A stretch of DNA of 64,000 nucleotides from Melampsora larici-populina 98AG31 (GCF_000204055.1 NW_006768773.1:1209879-1273878); one strand, 5' to 3'; positions 33,901 through 45,417 are shown, counted from the stretch's first letter. Program-made: numbers and translations. The notes: generated by a model from the sequence alone, not told the origin.

Positions 33901-35553
33901 ACATTCGATTAACTTGACTATCATGAGATTTCCTGAGAAGAATCCTCGGAATAAGGTCTTCTTGCCGAGATTTAAAGTGAAGAGATGAGGTTTAGTTGGA
34001 TTGATCGATGGGACGACTCCCTTTTTGATTAAAGCACCAGCAGCGATTAGATTTTTGTTGAGATGAGGAACATATAATGAATTCTCAAACTTCATAACTT
34101 TTCCATCGACATCCAATAAGTAGGCAGTTCCAATCTTCTCAATTTCTAATGTATCGTTACCGCCTGCTAAATTGAGTCTCTTGCTAGGATCAGGGTTCGG
34201 AGTAAGTGAATTTCGATCAAAGTGTTTGAGATTATTGAACATGTGATGAGATGAGCCTGTGTCGGCTAAGCCAAATGAATTACTTGGAACTTTCGCTTCC
34301 ACTGCCTTGTTACTACAAAAATAATCTATGTGAAAAACGGTCGGTTGACTGTCATCTGTTGATACGTTCATAGAGTTCATTGCATCGGTTAACTCATCAA
34401 AATCCTGATCGATCTCAACTTCTTGCTGGGCGTTAGAAGAGGTTCGGTGTTGAAACGTCTTAGATTGGTTATTAGACTGTAAGTGATTCGGAACTTGTCC
34501 TCTCCATCTACCCTTCTTTATTAGATCCTTTTGCCATCTTATCTTCTTGTCCTGATTCTTTGGGTTTTCAAAGCATTTGTCTTTTCCATATCTACATACA
34601 CATCGCTCGGCAGTACACTTAGGTCTTGTAAACTGGTTGGTTCGATTTTGATTGTTGTTTCGACTTATAAAATGAGCGCCGGGATGGAATGATTGATTTT
34701 TATAAAGGTTTGCAAATTGGGGAAGATTACGAATTTCTTTCTCCTTCTTTAGTATGTACTGCTCTACGCCATCGTAAGTTAGAGGATTCACCATATCAAA
34801 AACATTGGATAATATGGTTTGGTTGTCAGGGTGAAGTGATTTGATAAGTCTTCTAGCAAGTTGACCGTCATTGAGATCACCACCTGCAAGCATTAACTCG
34901 TCTTTCAACTCTCTGAATTTAGCGAGATGAACTTCTAAGGTCGTTTTGTTGTCCTGTCGATATTCATCAAGTTGGTTGTCGAGTTGGAATTGGGCGGCTT
35001 CTGAAATCGGAGCTTTGTTGCTTCTGACAATAGTCCACAGTTTTGATGGTTCATATTCTAAATCTACTTCGCCATTGTTTCTAACTTGAAGCTTAGATTC
35101 TACATAGGCTTGGTTTGATGCATCCATACGATTAAGTAAAAAATTGGTTATACATTCTTTGTTTGCAAGATGTTCTTCATCAGGAATATCGGGCGACTTT
35201 TCAGACGATGTAAGGTAAGTATCAAGACATAGGGTTCTAAGAGATCTTCTGATTCCAAGAGCCCAATGATTGTAGTTATTTTTTCCTAGAATTATTGTTG
35301 CCTGTAATTTACTTAAGTTATGATTTAATACGACAGCAAAGTCTTTCTGAGTGGTAGGTTGGGGAGATGGTTGAGAGCTCATGTTTAAAGATGGTTTGGG
35401 ATTGTTTGATGTAGATGGTAGGACAGTACGCTTAGAAGTGATGGAATGATCTGATGAGTCTGACTGATTCTCGAGGGATTGATCGTCAATCGAGTGTTCC
35501 TCAGGATCGGCAGAAGTATTAGCAGGTGATGCTGCTTCAATAGGCGATGACAT
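30910..35553 (-). pseudogene. Copia gag-pol polyprotein with RNase H stop and altered RT box
   Basis: The frame starts MSSPIEAASPANTSADPEEH (35553) and runs 1404 codons to TGA at 31339-31341; the same frame continues STTGYIFKFLGGA... to TAA 30910-30912, for about 1547 codons in total. Order: gag (UBN2-like, residues about 70-290) with a Cys-rich CTAERCVCRYGKDKC; protease LADTGSSHHMF (about 430); integrase zinc domain HNRLGHPNFAYL...CIACIK (about 575-620) and catalytic DXn DXn E (VHVDLSG, TLDQGSEF, TPEENGVSERSNK); RT with GRWVFRIKPNLDGSIAKFKA and MDAICAFLNN; RNase H SSTEAEYRATTEA and HVEIQYHWIQE. The RT box reads VHVDNMAI, Asn replacing the second catalytic Asp (codon 31888-31890). The TGA replaces the second Arg of the usual RRST motif. 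Confidence 0.92.
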
Positions 35554-35580
35554 AAAACGGTAAATCGATTCGAGTTTCTC

Positions 35581-35589
35581 TCGCTACCA
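35581..35589 (-). promoter_or_regulatory. Primer-binding site of the Copia element
   Basis: On the minus strand TGGTAGCGA directly follows the 5' LTR. It is complementary to a CCA-terminated tRNA 3' end and equals the start of the initiator-tRNA-Met binding site used by Ty1 (TGGTAGCGCC) for eight bases, so initiator tRNA is the likely primer. Confidence 0.7.
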
Positions 35590-36226
35590 TGCGAAGAACT
35601 AAAGAAACTCGAGTCACCGGAATGGTGATCTTAAGATGCCAGTAAACGGGCGTCAGTCTTTACGGCTCTGAACACCAAAGACAAGAATTGATCACACCTT
35701 AAGATGCCAGTAAACGGGCGTCAGTCTTTACGGCTCTGAACACCGAAGACAAGAATTGATCACACCTATTAAGGGTGAAAAGAAAATAACAAAGTACGCC
35801 ACTTTGTTCCTCAGTGAACTGATTATTAATTTCATATAGCAGATGTATCTAACCTTAAGATGCCAGTAAACGGGCGTCAGTCTTTACGGCTCTGAACACC
35901 GAAGACAAGAATTGATCACACCTATTAAGGGTGAAAAGAAAATAACAAAGTCTGAAAGTAAGAGTGAAAGTGAGAAGTGAGAAAGATATTAATATTGATC
36001 TATTCGGATTGATGAATTAGATTATGAAATCCACTTACACGCCACTTTGTTCCTCAGTGAACTGATGAGGAAAAAGTGGCGATCGTGGGTGAGTGATCTT
36101 ATTTAAATGTGATACAAAGGGAGGTTTAAGGTTAAGTTAACATAAACTAGGTGTGATAATTGTATGTAAATGTGATTGTGTTGTAAGATGTTTGATGTGT
36201 GTGATGATTTAGGTTGTATTCTGACA
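35590..36226 (-). repeat. Copia 5' LTR (in element orientation)
   Basis: Same length and internal repeat structure as the other LTR. It should hold the promoter driving the minus-strand gag-pol transcript. Confidence 0.95.
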
Positions 36227-39200
36227 AACACAGGCTTACCGGTTCTGAGGGATTGGTTCAACACACACAATGACAGACGCACAGCATCCATAATTGGGAT
36301 GGACGGTAACCTACACCACCCCAAGTGGAATCCGTCTAACTACAGACACACACACCCGCTAGCCAAGGAACTGATTAAAATTTGTGGCAGCTCGGGCTTC
36401 CAAATCATCTCACAGAAACATGTACCCACTTTCTACCCACGAGCGCCAAACGCCAGACCTACAACGCTCGACCTCACATGGGTCAACTTCGAACTCGCCA
36501 AATATCCGGTCAAAGGGACAACAAGCAGTGAAAACTTTGGATCCGATCACCAACTCCTCCTCACAACCATTCAATTAGATGAAGCGCTGCCCGAAAGATC
36601 TCACAACACAGCAAGATTTGACACGATGGAAAAACCTAGTTTCTGTGATGATCTAGAGAGCCAGCTAAGTTCCTTCCCCAATCTCATTCAGTCTACAGAA
36701 GAAATTGATCAGGGGGTTAAATTTATTACAGATGCAATCACGGGGGCTTTTCACCGTCAAGGTAAAATGATCAAGACGCGAGGTCATCGCCATAAGGCAT
36801 GGTGGGACGAGGAGAAACTAGGGCCCATCATTAAGGAGAGGAATCGAGCACGTAGGTGGATGATCCTAAGTGGGAGTCAAAGTGCTAAACAATGTTATTG
36901 GTTGTGGAATGAATACACTAGAAGAATCATCAACGAGCTGAAACGGAACCACTGGAGGACGTTCCTGGCTAAAGCCAGCAACAGCTTGTCCTTCAAAGCT
37001 TTCAAATACACAACAACCCAAACTACAAACACAGTGGCGCCGCTCTACAGACAAGACAGGACACTGGCAACGGATAAAAACGAACAGGCTGAGTTACTCT
37101 TTCAGGGCACCTCCATAGTCCAGAACGTTTGCGATGAATCTGATATAGGGGAAACACATCCCCAGGTTACCGAACAGGACCACCCCCCCGTAACAGGACA
37201 CGAAATCGAAGACGTACTACAGAAGATCCCATCAAAACGTGCGACAGGGGGAGATGGAATCCCAAACGAAATCCTGAAATTGGCTAAGTCCCAACTGCTA
37301 CCCCATCTGATCACCATATTCAACACATGCCTAAAAATTGGTTATTTCCCCACACTTTGGCGCACAGCTACTACAGCGATCCTTAGGAAGAACGATAAAG
37401 ACGACTATTCAGAAGCAGGAGCCTATAGACCCATCGCACTGCTGAGTTGCTTAGGAAAAATCCTAGAGACAGTTATAACGAGACAAATCGCGCACTGGGC
37501 CGAAACCCACCAAGCCCTGGCACAAGGCCACATGGGTGGAAGGAGACAACACAGCACAGATGATGCGTTCATCATACTCACCTCGTGGATCCACCAGAAA
37601 TGGAGGGAAGGTAAAGTTGTCTCTGGCCTGTTCCTCGATGTAAAATCGGCCTACCCTTCAGTACACAAAAAACGACTATTACACACACTCAGACTGAAGA
37701 AATGCCCGGATTACATTGTAAAACAAATAGGTTCATTCCTCGATAGTAGAATGACCAAACTCAGACTGCAGGATTTTCTATCTGAAGACTTCAACATAGA
37801 AGATGGCTTACCGCAAGGTTCACCCCTTTTGGTAATACTTTACATCCTATATAACTCGTCTCTACTGATTGATACAGATATTTCGCTCCAGGCAAACAGA
37901 ATCTCATTAGCTTTCATCGATGATGTGACGCATTTAGTAGCCAACAAGGACATCGATCTCAACATCCTAGACTTGGAAGAAGAAGGCAATAGATCAATCG
38001 AGTGGGCCAGAAGACACGGTGCGATCTTCTATAAGAAGAAAGCACAGGTCATGCACTTCACACACCGAAAGCATATGAACCCACGTCTCACGTTTGGTAA
38101 CCAGGTGCTAACCCCTTTGACATCTGAACTTAGGTGGCTAGGCTTATGGCTGGATCCTAAGCTGAACTTCGGAGCTCACATACGAAGAATGCAACAACGG
38201 GGAAAGGCAACGATAGCACAACTCAGCAGGATCAGCAGATGCTACCATGGCTTGAACCCAAAAGAAACAAAGAACCTTGTGATGTCTATTTTGAAACCTC
38301 ACATTTTGTTCGGGAGTGTCGTTTGGTTCAATACACGAACAGAAGGTAAAGTGTCTAAAATTTTTAACCTACTCCAAAACGCAGCCAATCGACTGATCTT
38401 GGGAGCTTTTAAAAGTTCGCCAACGGATCACATGACCCACGACGCTGACATGATTACGTTTAAGGATTTAGCCATACAATACAACCACAATTACATCTAC
38501 AAACGACTAACAGCACCAACAAGTCACCCGTCCAGAACGATCATTCAGCAGGAACTGTTGAGATTACCACATACGCATCAGAGCCCGATTCATAGATTGC
38601 TAAGAAAGACTGACCTGCTTCTTCCCACTGAACACACACTAGAAACTATACACCCGTACCCAGAACCACCGTGGACTGAACCGCGCTGGACAGTGGAAAA
38701 TGTAGGGTCTAAGCGAGAAGACGTTAAGGAACGCATCCCAACACAAATTGAAGAAGAGAAAAGCCGAGGAGCCTGTGTGATGTTCACGGATGGATCTTTC
38801 ATACCAGAAACCGGAGGCGGAGCCGCTATTGCGACAGAAGGAAGAACGGCCAGCCACGCGTATGGACCACTGGAAGGGATCTCTAACTACGAGATGGAAA
38901 CTATGGCTTTAATGATTGCACTTGTTCAATTTAAACAGATAACTGACGCTTCACCTGGACAATTTACGTCTCTAGCAGTATTCAGCGATAGCCAGGCAGC
39001 TCTCGATTTATTCGCCAAACCTATGCAACCCAAATCACTCCAGTACTTGGCACGATTCCTACTCCGATCCCACAAACTCATAGCGCAACACCTCCAAATC
39101 AGACTCTACTGGACACCTGGTCATGAAGGCATTGCATTGAATGAACAGGCGGATCAGGCTGCAAAACAAGCGGCAGAAGGCAATACTGAACCAATGATGT

Positions 39201-39910
39201 TGCCCATGAGTTTAGGAGGACTCCTGCGACACACAAGAAGCTTATTTCACCAAAGGGGAGCTGTTTCTATCAAACCGTATAAAACAAAAGCCAAATGGAT
39301 AGCTGATTCACTGAATTCTTTAGAAAAAGGAGATGCGGCGGCAATCTTTCAACTCCGGTGTGGACACTGTCCGCTGAAAAAGTTTTTACACCGAATAGGA
39401 GCTGAGGAAAACAATAGATGCGAGGGATGTTTTGCAACAGAAACTCCTGCACATTTCTTAATCTATTGCAAAAAATATAACAAACAACGTCAAACGTTCA
39501 GAAAACAATTAAAGAAAGAAAAAATTAAAGTCAACATAAACTCAACATTAGCACTATTAGATACACCTAAAGCTTATCCGTATTTAGCACAATTCATCGA
39601 GTCAACGGGAAGATTCTCACATCTTAGAACATACTTAGACAATTAAGAAAGCCACAAAGTCAAGAAACATTATGCCCTTTTTTCTTTATTATTTTCTTTA
39701 TTATCCCTATGCCTTCAATTTTCTTTGTAAATCTTCTGGGAGCGCCTTTTTGTGTCAGGATGTATCTACTAGACAGGCTTGGTAGTCCGGTGTAGTGGAA
39801 AACCCATCAGAAGTTGTATTAGTCCTTCACTTTACATACACATACTTAGTTAGTTAGTGCGATATGTGAAATCAAAAGCACTTAAAAAAAAAAAAAAAAA
39901 AAAAAAAAAA

Positions 39911-40377
39911 TGAAGGATAAGATGGCCTTCTACCAGCCGCTGCCTGATCAGATGTACAAAGCGTTTCTGCAATTATTGACCTCCTTTTTTCAAAGGTATT
40001 TTAAACTTTGATATATGTAGCCAGTCTCCAATTTTGGTGTCAGTGGAGACTTTGGTCCTTTCCTAATGTTGAGCAAATGAGATGAATAGCAGTGCAGGGT
40101 TCTGAACATATTATATGGATGTTGCAACTATTTGAGCATGAATGAGTGATTTTCCAGGATTTTATCACATCCTGAAATTCTGTAAGGATATATCAAGCTT
40201 TATTTATCAAGGGCTTCCATTTGAGCATTTGTCTAATTCTTCATTACATGGTGCTATATTGCCCCTGCAATCTATTCAGCAGTTGAAGCATTTTCTGATG
40301 AAGTATGTATCAAGGATCACTCCCTACTCCAGTCGTGGTCTGTCTCATCACTACACACCCCAAGGAGACTCTTCAGA
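39911..40377. other. Flank between LINE and hairpin repeat
   Basis: After the target duplication I see only an incidental 91-codon open frame (40142-40417) without recognisable features, and no RNA or regulatory element. Confidence 0.4.
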
Positions 40378-41760
40378 GCATCCGCACTCGTGCGTTAACT
40401 CGGGTGCGGTAAGGTAAAATTTAACGCAAATGCGGGGCCTTTCCCACACTGGTGAGAAATTAGCCCCGCGGTAGTTAATTTTTGATTGGTTTGCGTTACA
40501 CCAGGGGGTAAACCTACGGCAAGAAAACGGTTTTCGAACCCGTTTTCCTGCCGTCACGGTTTTAAACTATTTGCGTCGTTTCTGAGACGATTTCAGATGG
40601 GACCGCACAAACACGGTTCCCATCACTGTTTTTGGCGGTGCAAGCAAACCACCTCGGTGACCCCTGAACACAGTCCCTGGAACGAGGCCTGGAACGTTCT
40701 GGAACGTTCCTGGAACGTTCTGAGGGTACGGCGTAGAATTTGCAAAAAGGGAGACTTGAACACAGGCTCAAAACCAATGAGCGCAGAGCATCCCCGAGCC
40801 TTCCACCTCTGCACCATAGGGACCACACTGCCAGATCCCCTTGTGTCGAATCAATATGATTTCAAATTGTCAACCAATTCATAAAACTTAGATTCAAAAA
40901 AACAAGAAAGGTGAAAGGGGTAGGAATTGGATGAGGACTTTAAAAAATGGGGAATAGAAATTGAGTAATTGGTAAACCAAATCAGAATTTTTAGAGAGAA
41001 AGATAAGGAATCTTTTTTGGGGGAAAGTAAAGGTAGGATGAGGTACACGAAACAAGGATTCAATCCTGAGTTTGATAACCGAGTTTGATCAGTCAACGAA
41101 GTAGGTAATTGTATAACTCACACGAAAAATGTTTTCTTGCGTGAAGAACAAAACTTGAAGATTGAAGAAATCAATATGAGCAAGGACAACATGTTTTTGG
41201 TTTGTTTTTGAAAGAAGTTCATATACCAACATCTTAGTATTAAAAGGATACAAGATCAAGCGGATCACAACACAAGTACAATTATAAAATCTGAGTATGT
41301 AGATGTTTTTGCACGTGCTGCTTGTGAAGGACAATGCCTTTTTAAAGGTAGTGCTTTGTTCAACACATGGTGATTCAGATTGATTGTGACCTTATCGGTG
41401 GCACAATCAATCAGTGTGAGTTGAGGTGAGTTGTCTTTTTGAAACATAACTTTCATCCGTGACCGTTTTCATACGGTCACTGTTCATATATTGACAGTTC
41501 TCGAACAAACCGCTTCACCACCGCCTCAGCAGCCGTTCTCAAACGGTTGCTGACATGCAGCTCGTTCAAGAAGCGGTGGTGGAATGGTGTCCGAAACGGT
41601 TTCGGCGAAACCGGTTCCACACCTTCCTGGGCGGTTCTTGTGACGAAACCTTTGAAATCGTCACAGGAACCGGCCGAGGCCGAGGACCATTACCCCCTGG
41701 TGTAGCCATTTGGTAAATTTACCAATTGGCTAACGCATGCGGTAGCCAATCATCACGGCT
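40378..41760. mobile_element. Hairpin-rich repeat element, about 1.4 kb (boundaries uncertain)
   Basis: An inverted pair TACACCAGGGGGTAA (near 40498) and its complement (near 41692) brackets 1.2 kb. Each flank is packed with self-complementary stems: CGGCAAGAAAACGG...CCGTTTTCCTGCCG (about 40518-40556), CGTCGTTTCTGAGACG (about 40573), GACCGTTTTCATACGGTC (about 41461), CAGCAGCCGTTCTCAAACGG...TTGCTG (about 41526-41553), CGGTTCTTGTGACGA...TCGTCACAGGAACCG (about 41632-41673), and the near-palindrome ATTGGCTAACGCATGCGG...CCAAT (about 41725). GC content is far above the neighbourhood. The left outer edge CAGAGCATCCGCACTCG resembles the GAGCATCTCC ends of the PIF-type MITE, but a matching right terminus was not found. 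Confidence 0.5.
40745..40832 (-). other. tRNA-like (SINE head-like) segment with A and B boxes
   Basis: On the minus strand the sequence contains TGGTGCAGAGGTGG, close to a pol III A box, and 45-50 bases on GTTCAAGTCTC, close to a B box, followed almost at once by TTTTT. Acceptor and T stems do not pair, so it is not a functional tRNA. It may be a tRNA-derived SINE head or chance similarity inside the GC-rich repeat. Confidence 0.3.
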
Positions 41761-42451
41761 TGTTCCAGCTACTTCAACTCGAAGAACAAACCTCAACCCA
41801 ACCTCCATCATCAAAGTCAACAATCAACACCTCCGTTTCACCTTTAACACCTGATGAATTCCAAACCTTACAGTCACATGAACCAATTTGAGAACATTCA
41901 ACACCGATGGATGTTTTTACAATCATGTGTTTTTTGTGTTTTTTGATTCAAAATAGCTCGATCGACTTGAAATTCTTCAAATTGTTCATTTTTCTCTCCT
42001 GGCTTTGAATCTTTAGAACTTTTACAAGATCATTATGTATATTCAAATTCATTAATTGTTTATCAAGATAGTAACTGTAAAGCCTTTGTCTTCTTAACTT
42101 GAAATCTATAGATCGAGTAGATGAAAAAAATCGCAAGGACTTTGGTCTTTTGAATCAAGATCTATTGATCAAGTAGACGACCACAATGATATTGGATGTA
42201 TGTAGATTTGGATCTATGTAAATGAAGAATTCAAAAATGCCATCAGTCCTCCAGCGCACAGCAGAGGACAGTGATGTTTGTACTTGAAAATGAAAATGTT
42301 ATCTTACTGCATGACCGTTGTGGAGTACATGTATTATCCGTAAAGTTACACAAGTTACCATGCTGCTAATGCAAACGAGTGTGAAATTTGGTCGAGGTAA
42401 GCAATTTTTTACTTACTGTAGAGTTTGTTACCGCACGTGACCAAGTTAAGA

Positions 42452-42728
42452 GCATCTCCTATCGTTCGAGTAAATTTTCAGTAAATTTTCTGTACGTAGG
42501 TGTTCGGTACAGTATCAATCGGTACAGAACTGTCGAAATCCACTATCGTTGGAAAGAAAGTGCCTCGGTACAGTACCAAATGGTGAGAACAATGGTTTCC
42601 CCGCAGATACCGAATCGGTAGAGGTCCAGTAAATTTGCTGGACCTCTACAGAATTTTGACCGATTCGGTGGATACCGAATCGTGTTTTAGACACGATTGG
42701 GGAATTTAAGGGTCGGTACAGTAACATA
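42452..42728. repeat. Truncated MITE-like repeat with internal palindromes
   Basis: The left edge TTAAGAGCATCTCCTATCG matches the terminus family of the element at 5790 (GAGCATCTCC after TTA). Inside are stems such as GAGGTCCAGTAAATTTGCTGGACCTC (given as arms GAGGTCCAG and CTGGACCTC, about 42611-42636) and CCGAATCGGT...ACCGATTCGG. A complementary right terminus was not found, so the element may be truncated. Confidence 0.5.
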
Positions 42729-43174
42729 TTCCTACATACAAAATAAGGCTCCTGTGTGACTTTTTTTTTCAAATTTTTAGAATTCCTACACAGAACATAA
42801 GGACCATTTTTACCTGCGCAGTACATACAATGGGACCCGCATTCACAACCGGATTGTGTATGCATAGACCTGATCGAAACCCAAAGGAAACTTGTTACTC
42901 AAGTTACAATTACGTCCCAATACAGTTATGACGACGATCAGCAGTGAGAAGTCTCTTCTGGGGTACAAAACTCGACTGCTTCACGATGTATGCTACGCAG
43001 CATCCAAACTATCGTTGTGTCCGGCAGTTACCGAAGGGGTTCAAACGTCTCGCATCAAAAAAGTCTTGAACTCCTATCCTCTTACTTAACTGAAACTTTG
43101 GACGCTTCTGCATTCACTTCAAGATTTTGAGCGATCAGATTTTACTTCACCGTCATCGAAAGACACTTGCAAGG

Positions 43175-44056
43175 ATGGTTACCGAAACTAGACTGCCAAC
43201 TTCGAGTGCTCCAAAATATGGATTTGGTACGGGTGTCTTGCTCACGTCTGTTGGGTTTATCTTAGGTCAGGTTCTTTTTCAAATCTTGGTATATTCATTT
43301 CAAAGCGTCACACTGATCATCATTATTGACTTGTTCCCTTTTTACACAGGTACTTTGGTCATGGCTTTACTCACTGATCAAGGATTACTATACTCTAGTG
43401 GAATTCCAACAGACGAAGCTTATCTAAGAGCTGAACACTTTTATTTAACACTCTGGACAAGTCCATTAGCCTTCAAAGCACTCTTTCACGTCTTCCTTTT
43501 GATACCGATTTTCACTTTATGTGTTAAAGTTGCCAAATATACAGAAGCTGCACTTTACTTTGATGGTGTTTGTCTTGCTTTTTGTTTACTTATCATTGGA
43601 CTTTATACTGGATCTACGATTCCAAACATACGAAAGATCGCATCAGCTCCTTCTACAACGGAATTGGTTTCACTTGTGAATTCTTCGGCTTCACAACTTG
43701 GAAATGCTTTAGGAACCGAATTCGATCCTTCTTCGCCTATCAGTTTCCTTAATAGGTTTCTCGTTTTACTTAGTTATCCTTCTACAATTCTAATGAAAGC
43801 AAGTAAAGTTGCCGAAGCTGCAGAAGCATTTCAAGAAACTCTTAAAGCCGATCCGATCACCACTGAAAAACGTAAAGAATTGTTATCGGTCACAGCGGCT
43901 GGTCATTCGATTGCAATCTTTTTGCTGGTCGGGATTCTTGTATTACAACTCGGAAAGGTTTATGCTGAAAATGAAGATGCTAGATTGAAAGCTGAATTTG
44001 CTTTGGAAGAAGAGAAGAAGAAGACTGCTGTACCTCTTGAAAAGAAGTCTCAATGA
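43175..44056 (+). CDS. SHR3: SHR3-type ER chaperone for amino-acid permeases
   Basis: This is a membrane-localised ER chaperone that helps amino-acid permeases fold and leave in COPII vesicles. From ATG 43175 (MVTETRLPTSSAPKYGFGTG) the first helix LLTSVGFILG is followed by an 84-bp GT-AG interval (43266-43349). Removing it gives ILGTLVMALLTDQGLLYSSG, matching the Shr3 pattern better than the read-through. Conserved features follow: AEHFYLTLWTSP, ALFHVFLLIPIFTLC, and LYFDGVCLAFCLLIIGLYTG (the FDG...L...Y signature). A fourth helix, IAIFLLVGILVLQLG, ends before an acidic/Lys-rich tail. Spliced length is 265 residues, within the usual 200-270. The interval is a multiple of three with no stop, so intron retention would keep the frame. 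An in-frame TTG upstream (43127) is not needed. Confidence 0.82.
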   Translation: MVTETRLPTSSAPKYGFGTGVLLTSVGFILGQVLFQILVYSFQSVTLIIIIDLFPFYTGTLVMALLTDQGLLYSSGIPTDEAYLRAEHFYLTLWTSPLAFKALFHVFLLIPIFTLCVKVAKYTEAALYFDGVCLAFCLLIIGLYTGSTIPNIRKIASAPSTTELVSLVNSSASQLGNALGTEFDPSSPISFLNRFLVLLSYPSTILMKASKVAEAAEAFQETLKADPITTEKRKELLSVTAAGHSIAIFLLVGILVLQLGKVYAENEDARLKAEFALEEEKKKTAVPLEKKSQ

Positions 44057-45200
44057 TGTCAACCTTGGACACGCCACTCTACTTCGTCGAATCAGTTGCT
44101 ATCTTCACATGTTTAGCAATTCACAAGATTTCATGTACCAAGCCGATTAAAGTAACTCGATCGACGTGGGAGTGGGACAGTCATATCACGTCTGTTGGAC
44201 AATCGTCAAGTGGCACCAGTCGACCAACAGCAACACCACCATCTTCTTGTATTCCATCACAATAGGCTATGATATCCGGAAGCTCACTTACCTTTCAATA
44301 GCCAAATTGAAGTGATTGCATTTCTCTTGTGAAAGAAACTCTATCCGCATTTAAGGTAGTCATCCTTCTATACATAGTTGTAAATATATACGTCATTGCA
44401 GATTTCATTGGATTTGATTAAAGTGTATCTCAAAAAGGGTTTGGCGTTGATTGATAGTCAATCATAAGCAAAAGTGAAAATAAATAATTGCAATTGTTTA
44501 AAGAAACCTTGTTCTTTCCATAGTCATGGGAAAGGATCAATCTCATTCTATCACTTCCCTGAAGAATAATGGTGATTGAATTCGACGAATTCAGATACGT
44601 GCCATCAGACCGTGAGCAATTAGAAGTCTTTAAGTGTCAATGAGCTGCAGGTGACCCATCTTCTGCTTTGACCAATCTGATCAGTGATGTGGTCTATTCT
44701 GAGTTGTTGTCTCCTTGGCTGATAAACCTCATGACCGTATTTTGCTCTTCACTGCTAAGAGGTGGATTTCAAGTCCCCTTTACCAAATCTTGCAACGAGC
44801 ATTTGGTCAACTGGGTCCTTCTGTCTATTGTGAGAATAACTTTCTTTTCCATCTTAGAACTATCCGCGACTCTGATTAGAAAACCTTGACATTTGCACGG
44901 GTCCACTACATCAGCATTCCGAAGTGAATGATTCGTGTCATGTCAAACGGTTTGAAGCTACGAAGTCCTAGCAGGCTTTCCACGGCCGTTGAAAAGTGGT
45001 TCTCGAACGCTGGTTGAAATCAGCCAGAGCTGAGTTAACCCATCCCACAAGTAACTCACATTACCTTTATAAACATGTCTTGAAGAAATGATACTCCAAA
45101 AAACTTTCCACTTATCGCGTAGACCGACTCGAGAGAAGAAACCTTCTGTGACTCCATACTATCAAAAGCCCAAATTCGTTCGTCGCGGAATTAAAGGAAC
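44057..45200. other. Intergenic
   Basis: The SHR3 3' flank and AT-rich DNA. Short open frames at 44053-44265 and 44668-44889 show no family features or splice support. Confidence 0.45.
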
Positions 45201-45417
45201 CTAACAAAGTAACGGTGGATATATAGAAATGTTATCTATTGGCTCAGTACCCAAAACAGTTGGAGGCTTTGCTGAAAAGATATAATTTCTTATCAACAAG
45301 CCAAGATAGTTCAACAGTGATTCAGGATACATGTGTACCACACTTTGCTTCATGACATATTCCGTAGACATAGACCAAGAAAACAAAAATAATTCCTAGA
45401 AGGCTGGAACCAGCCAT
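45201..45417 (-). CDS. Candidate secreted mini-peptide, 49 residues
   Basis: An ATG at 45417 opens MAGSSLLGIIFVFLVYVYGI, a signal-peptide-like hydrophobic start, followed by CHEAKC. A GT (45338, GTACAC) to AG (CTTTTCAG, 45272) intron of 67 bp joins in phase to AKPPTVLGTEPIDNISIYPP and two more residues before a terminal Cys and the TAG stop (45201-45203). Exons are 79 and 71 bases. If real, the mature peptide would be about 28 residues with three cysteines. The donor context is not strong and the model rests on frame agreement only. Confidence 0.25.

Larger units (their letters stand above)
30136..36226 (-). mobile_element. Ty1/Copia LTR retrotransposon, 6091 bp, very young
   Basis: Two 637-bp LTRs (30136-30772 and 35590-36226) are flanked by the 5-bp duplication AACAC (30131-30135, 36227-36231). 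I count only two base differences between the LTRs (near 30551/36005 and 30747/36201). The element lies in the LINE endonuclease in the opposite orientation. A primer-binding site and a polypurine tract sit at the expected places, and a gag-pol frame occupies the interior. Integrase precedes reverse transcriptase, which defines Copia order. Confidence 0.96.
29635..39646 (+). pseudogene. LINE ORF2 (endonuclease, RT, RNase H), frameshifted and interrupted
   Basis: From ATG 29635 the frame runs to a C7 run (29708-29714), after which the protein continues in another frame (LPPIVAPEHIETDNF), so one extra C is likely. The endonuclease begins TIAQLNCFNGKL and reaches YNPPTHN at 30135, where the Copia element sits. 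It resumes at 36232 with TGLPVLRDWF...MDGNLHHPKWNPSNY, and the junction is in frame once the Copia element and one AACAC are removed. RT motifs follow: GGDGIPNEILK, YRPIALLSCLGKILE, FLDVKSAYPSVH, GLPQGSPL and the catalytic box LAFIDDVTHLV with both Asp present. RNase H shows FTDGSFIPETGGG, YEMETMAL, FSDSQAALDLF and TPGHEGIALNEQAD. The end has CEGCFATETPAHFLIYC, a CCHC-type knuckle. Stop at 39644-39646. Confidence 0.88.
28154..39910 (+). mobile_element. Full-length Tad1/I-like LINE, split by a Copia element
   Basis: The element starts GGGGAATTCTGACTTCG and ends in a 27-base A run (39884-39910). A target duplication ATGAAGGATAAGATGG occurs at 28138-28153 and 39910-39925 (15 bp plus one A shared with the tail), showing target-primed insertion and intact ends. 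Without the Copia insertion and its 5-bp duplication the element is about 5.66 kb. It carries a gag-like ORF1 with zinc knuckles and an ORF2 with AP-type endonuclease, reverse transcriptase, RNase H and a C-terminal zinc knuckle, a layout typical of fungal Tad1-clade and I-group LINEs. Adjacent AT-rich DNA and a MITE flank it. Confidence 0.92.

Noticed and set aside
40745..40832. Functional tRNA gene
   Set aside because: A- and B-box-like motifs are present but the acceptor and T stems do not pair, so only a tRNA-like segment is claimed.
42892..43174. N-terminal extension of SHR3 from the upstream TTG or the 42892 open frame
   Set aside because: The family starts close to the first helix, and ATG 43175 is the natural start.
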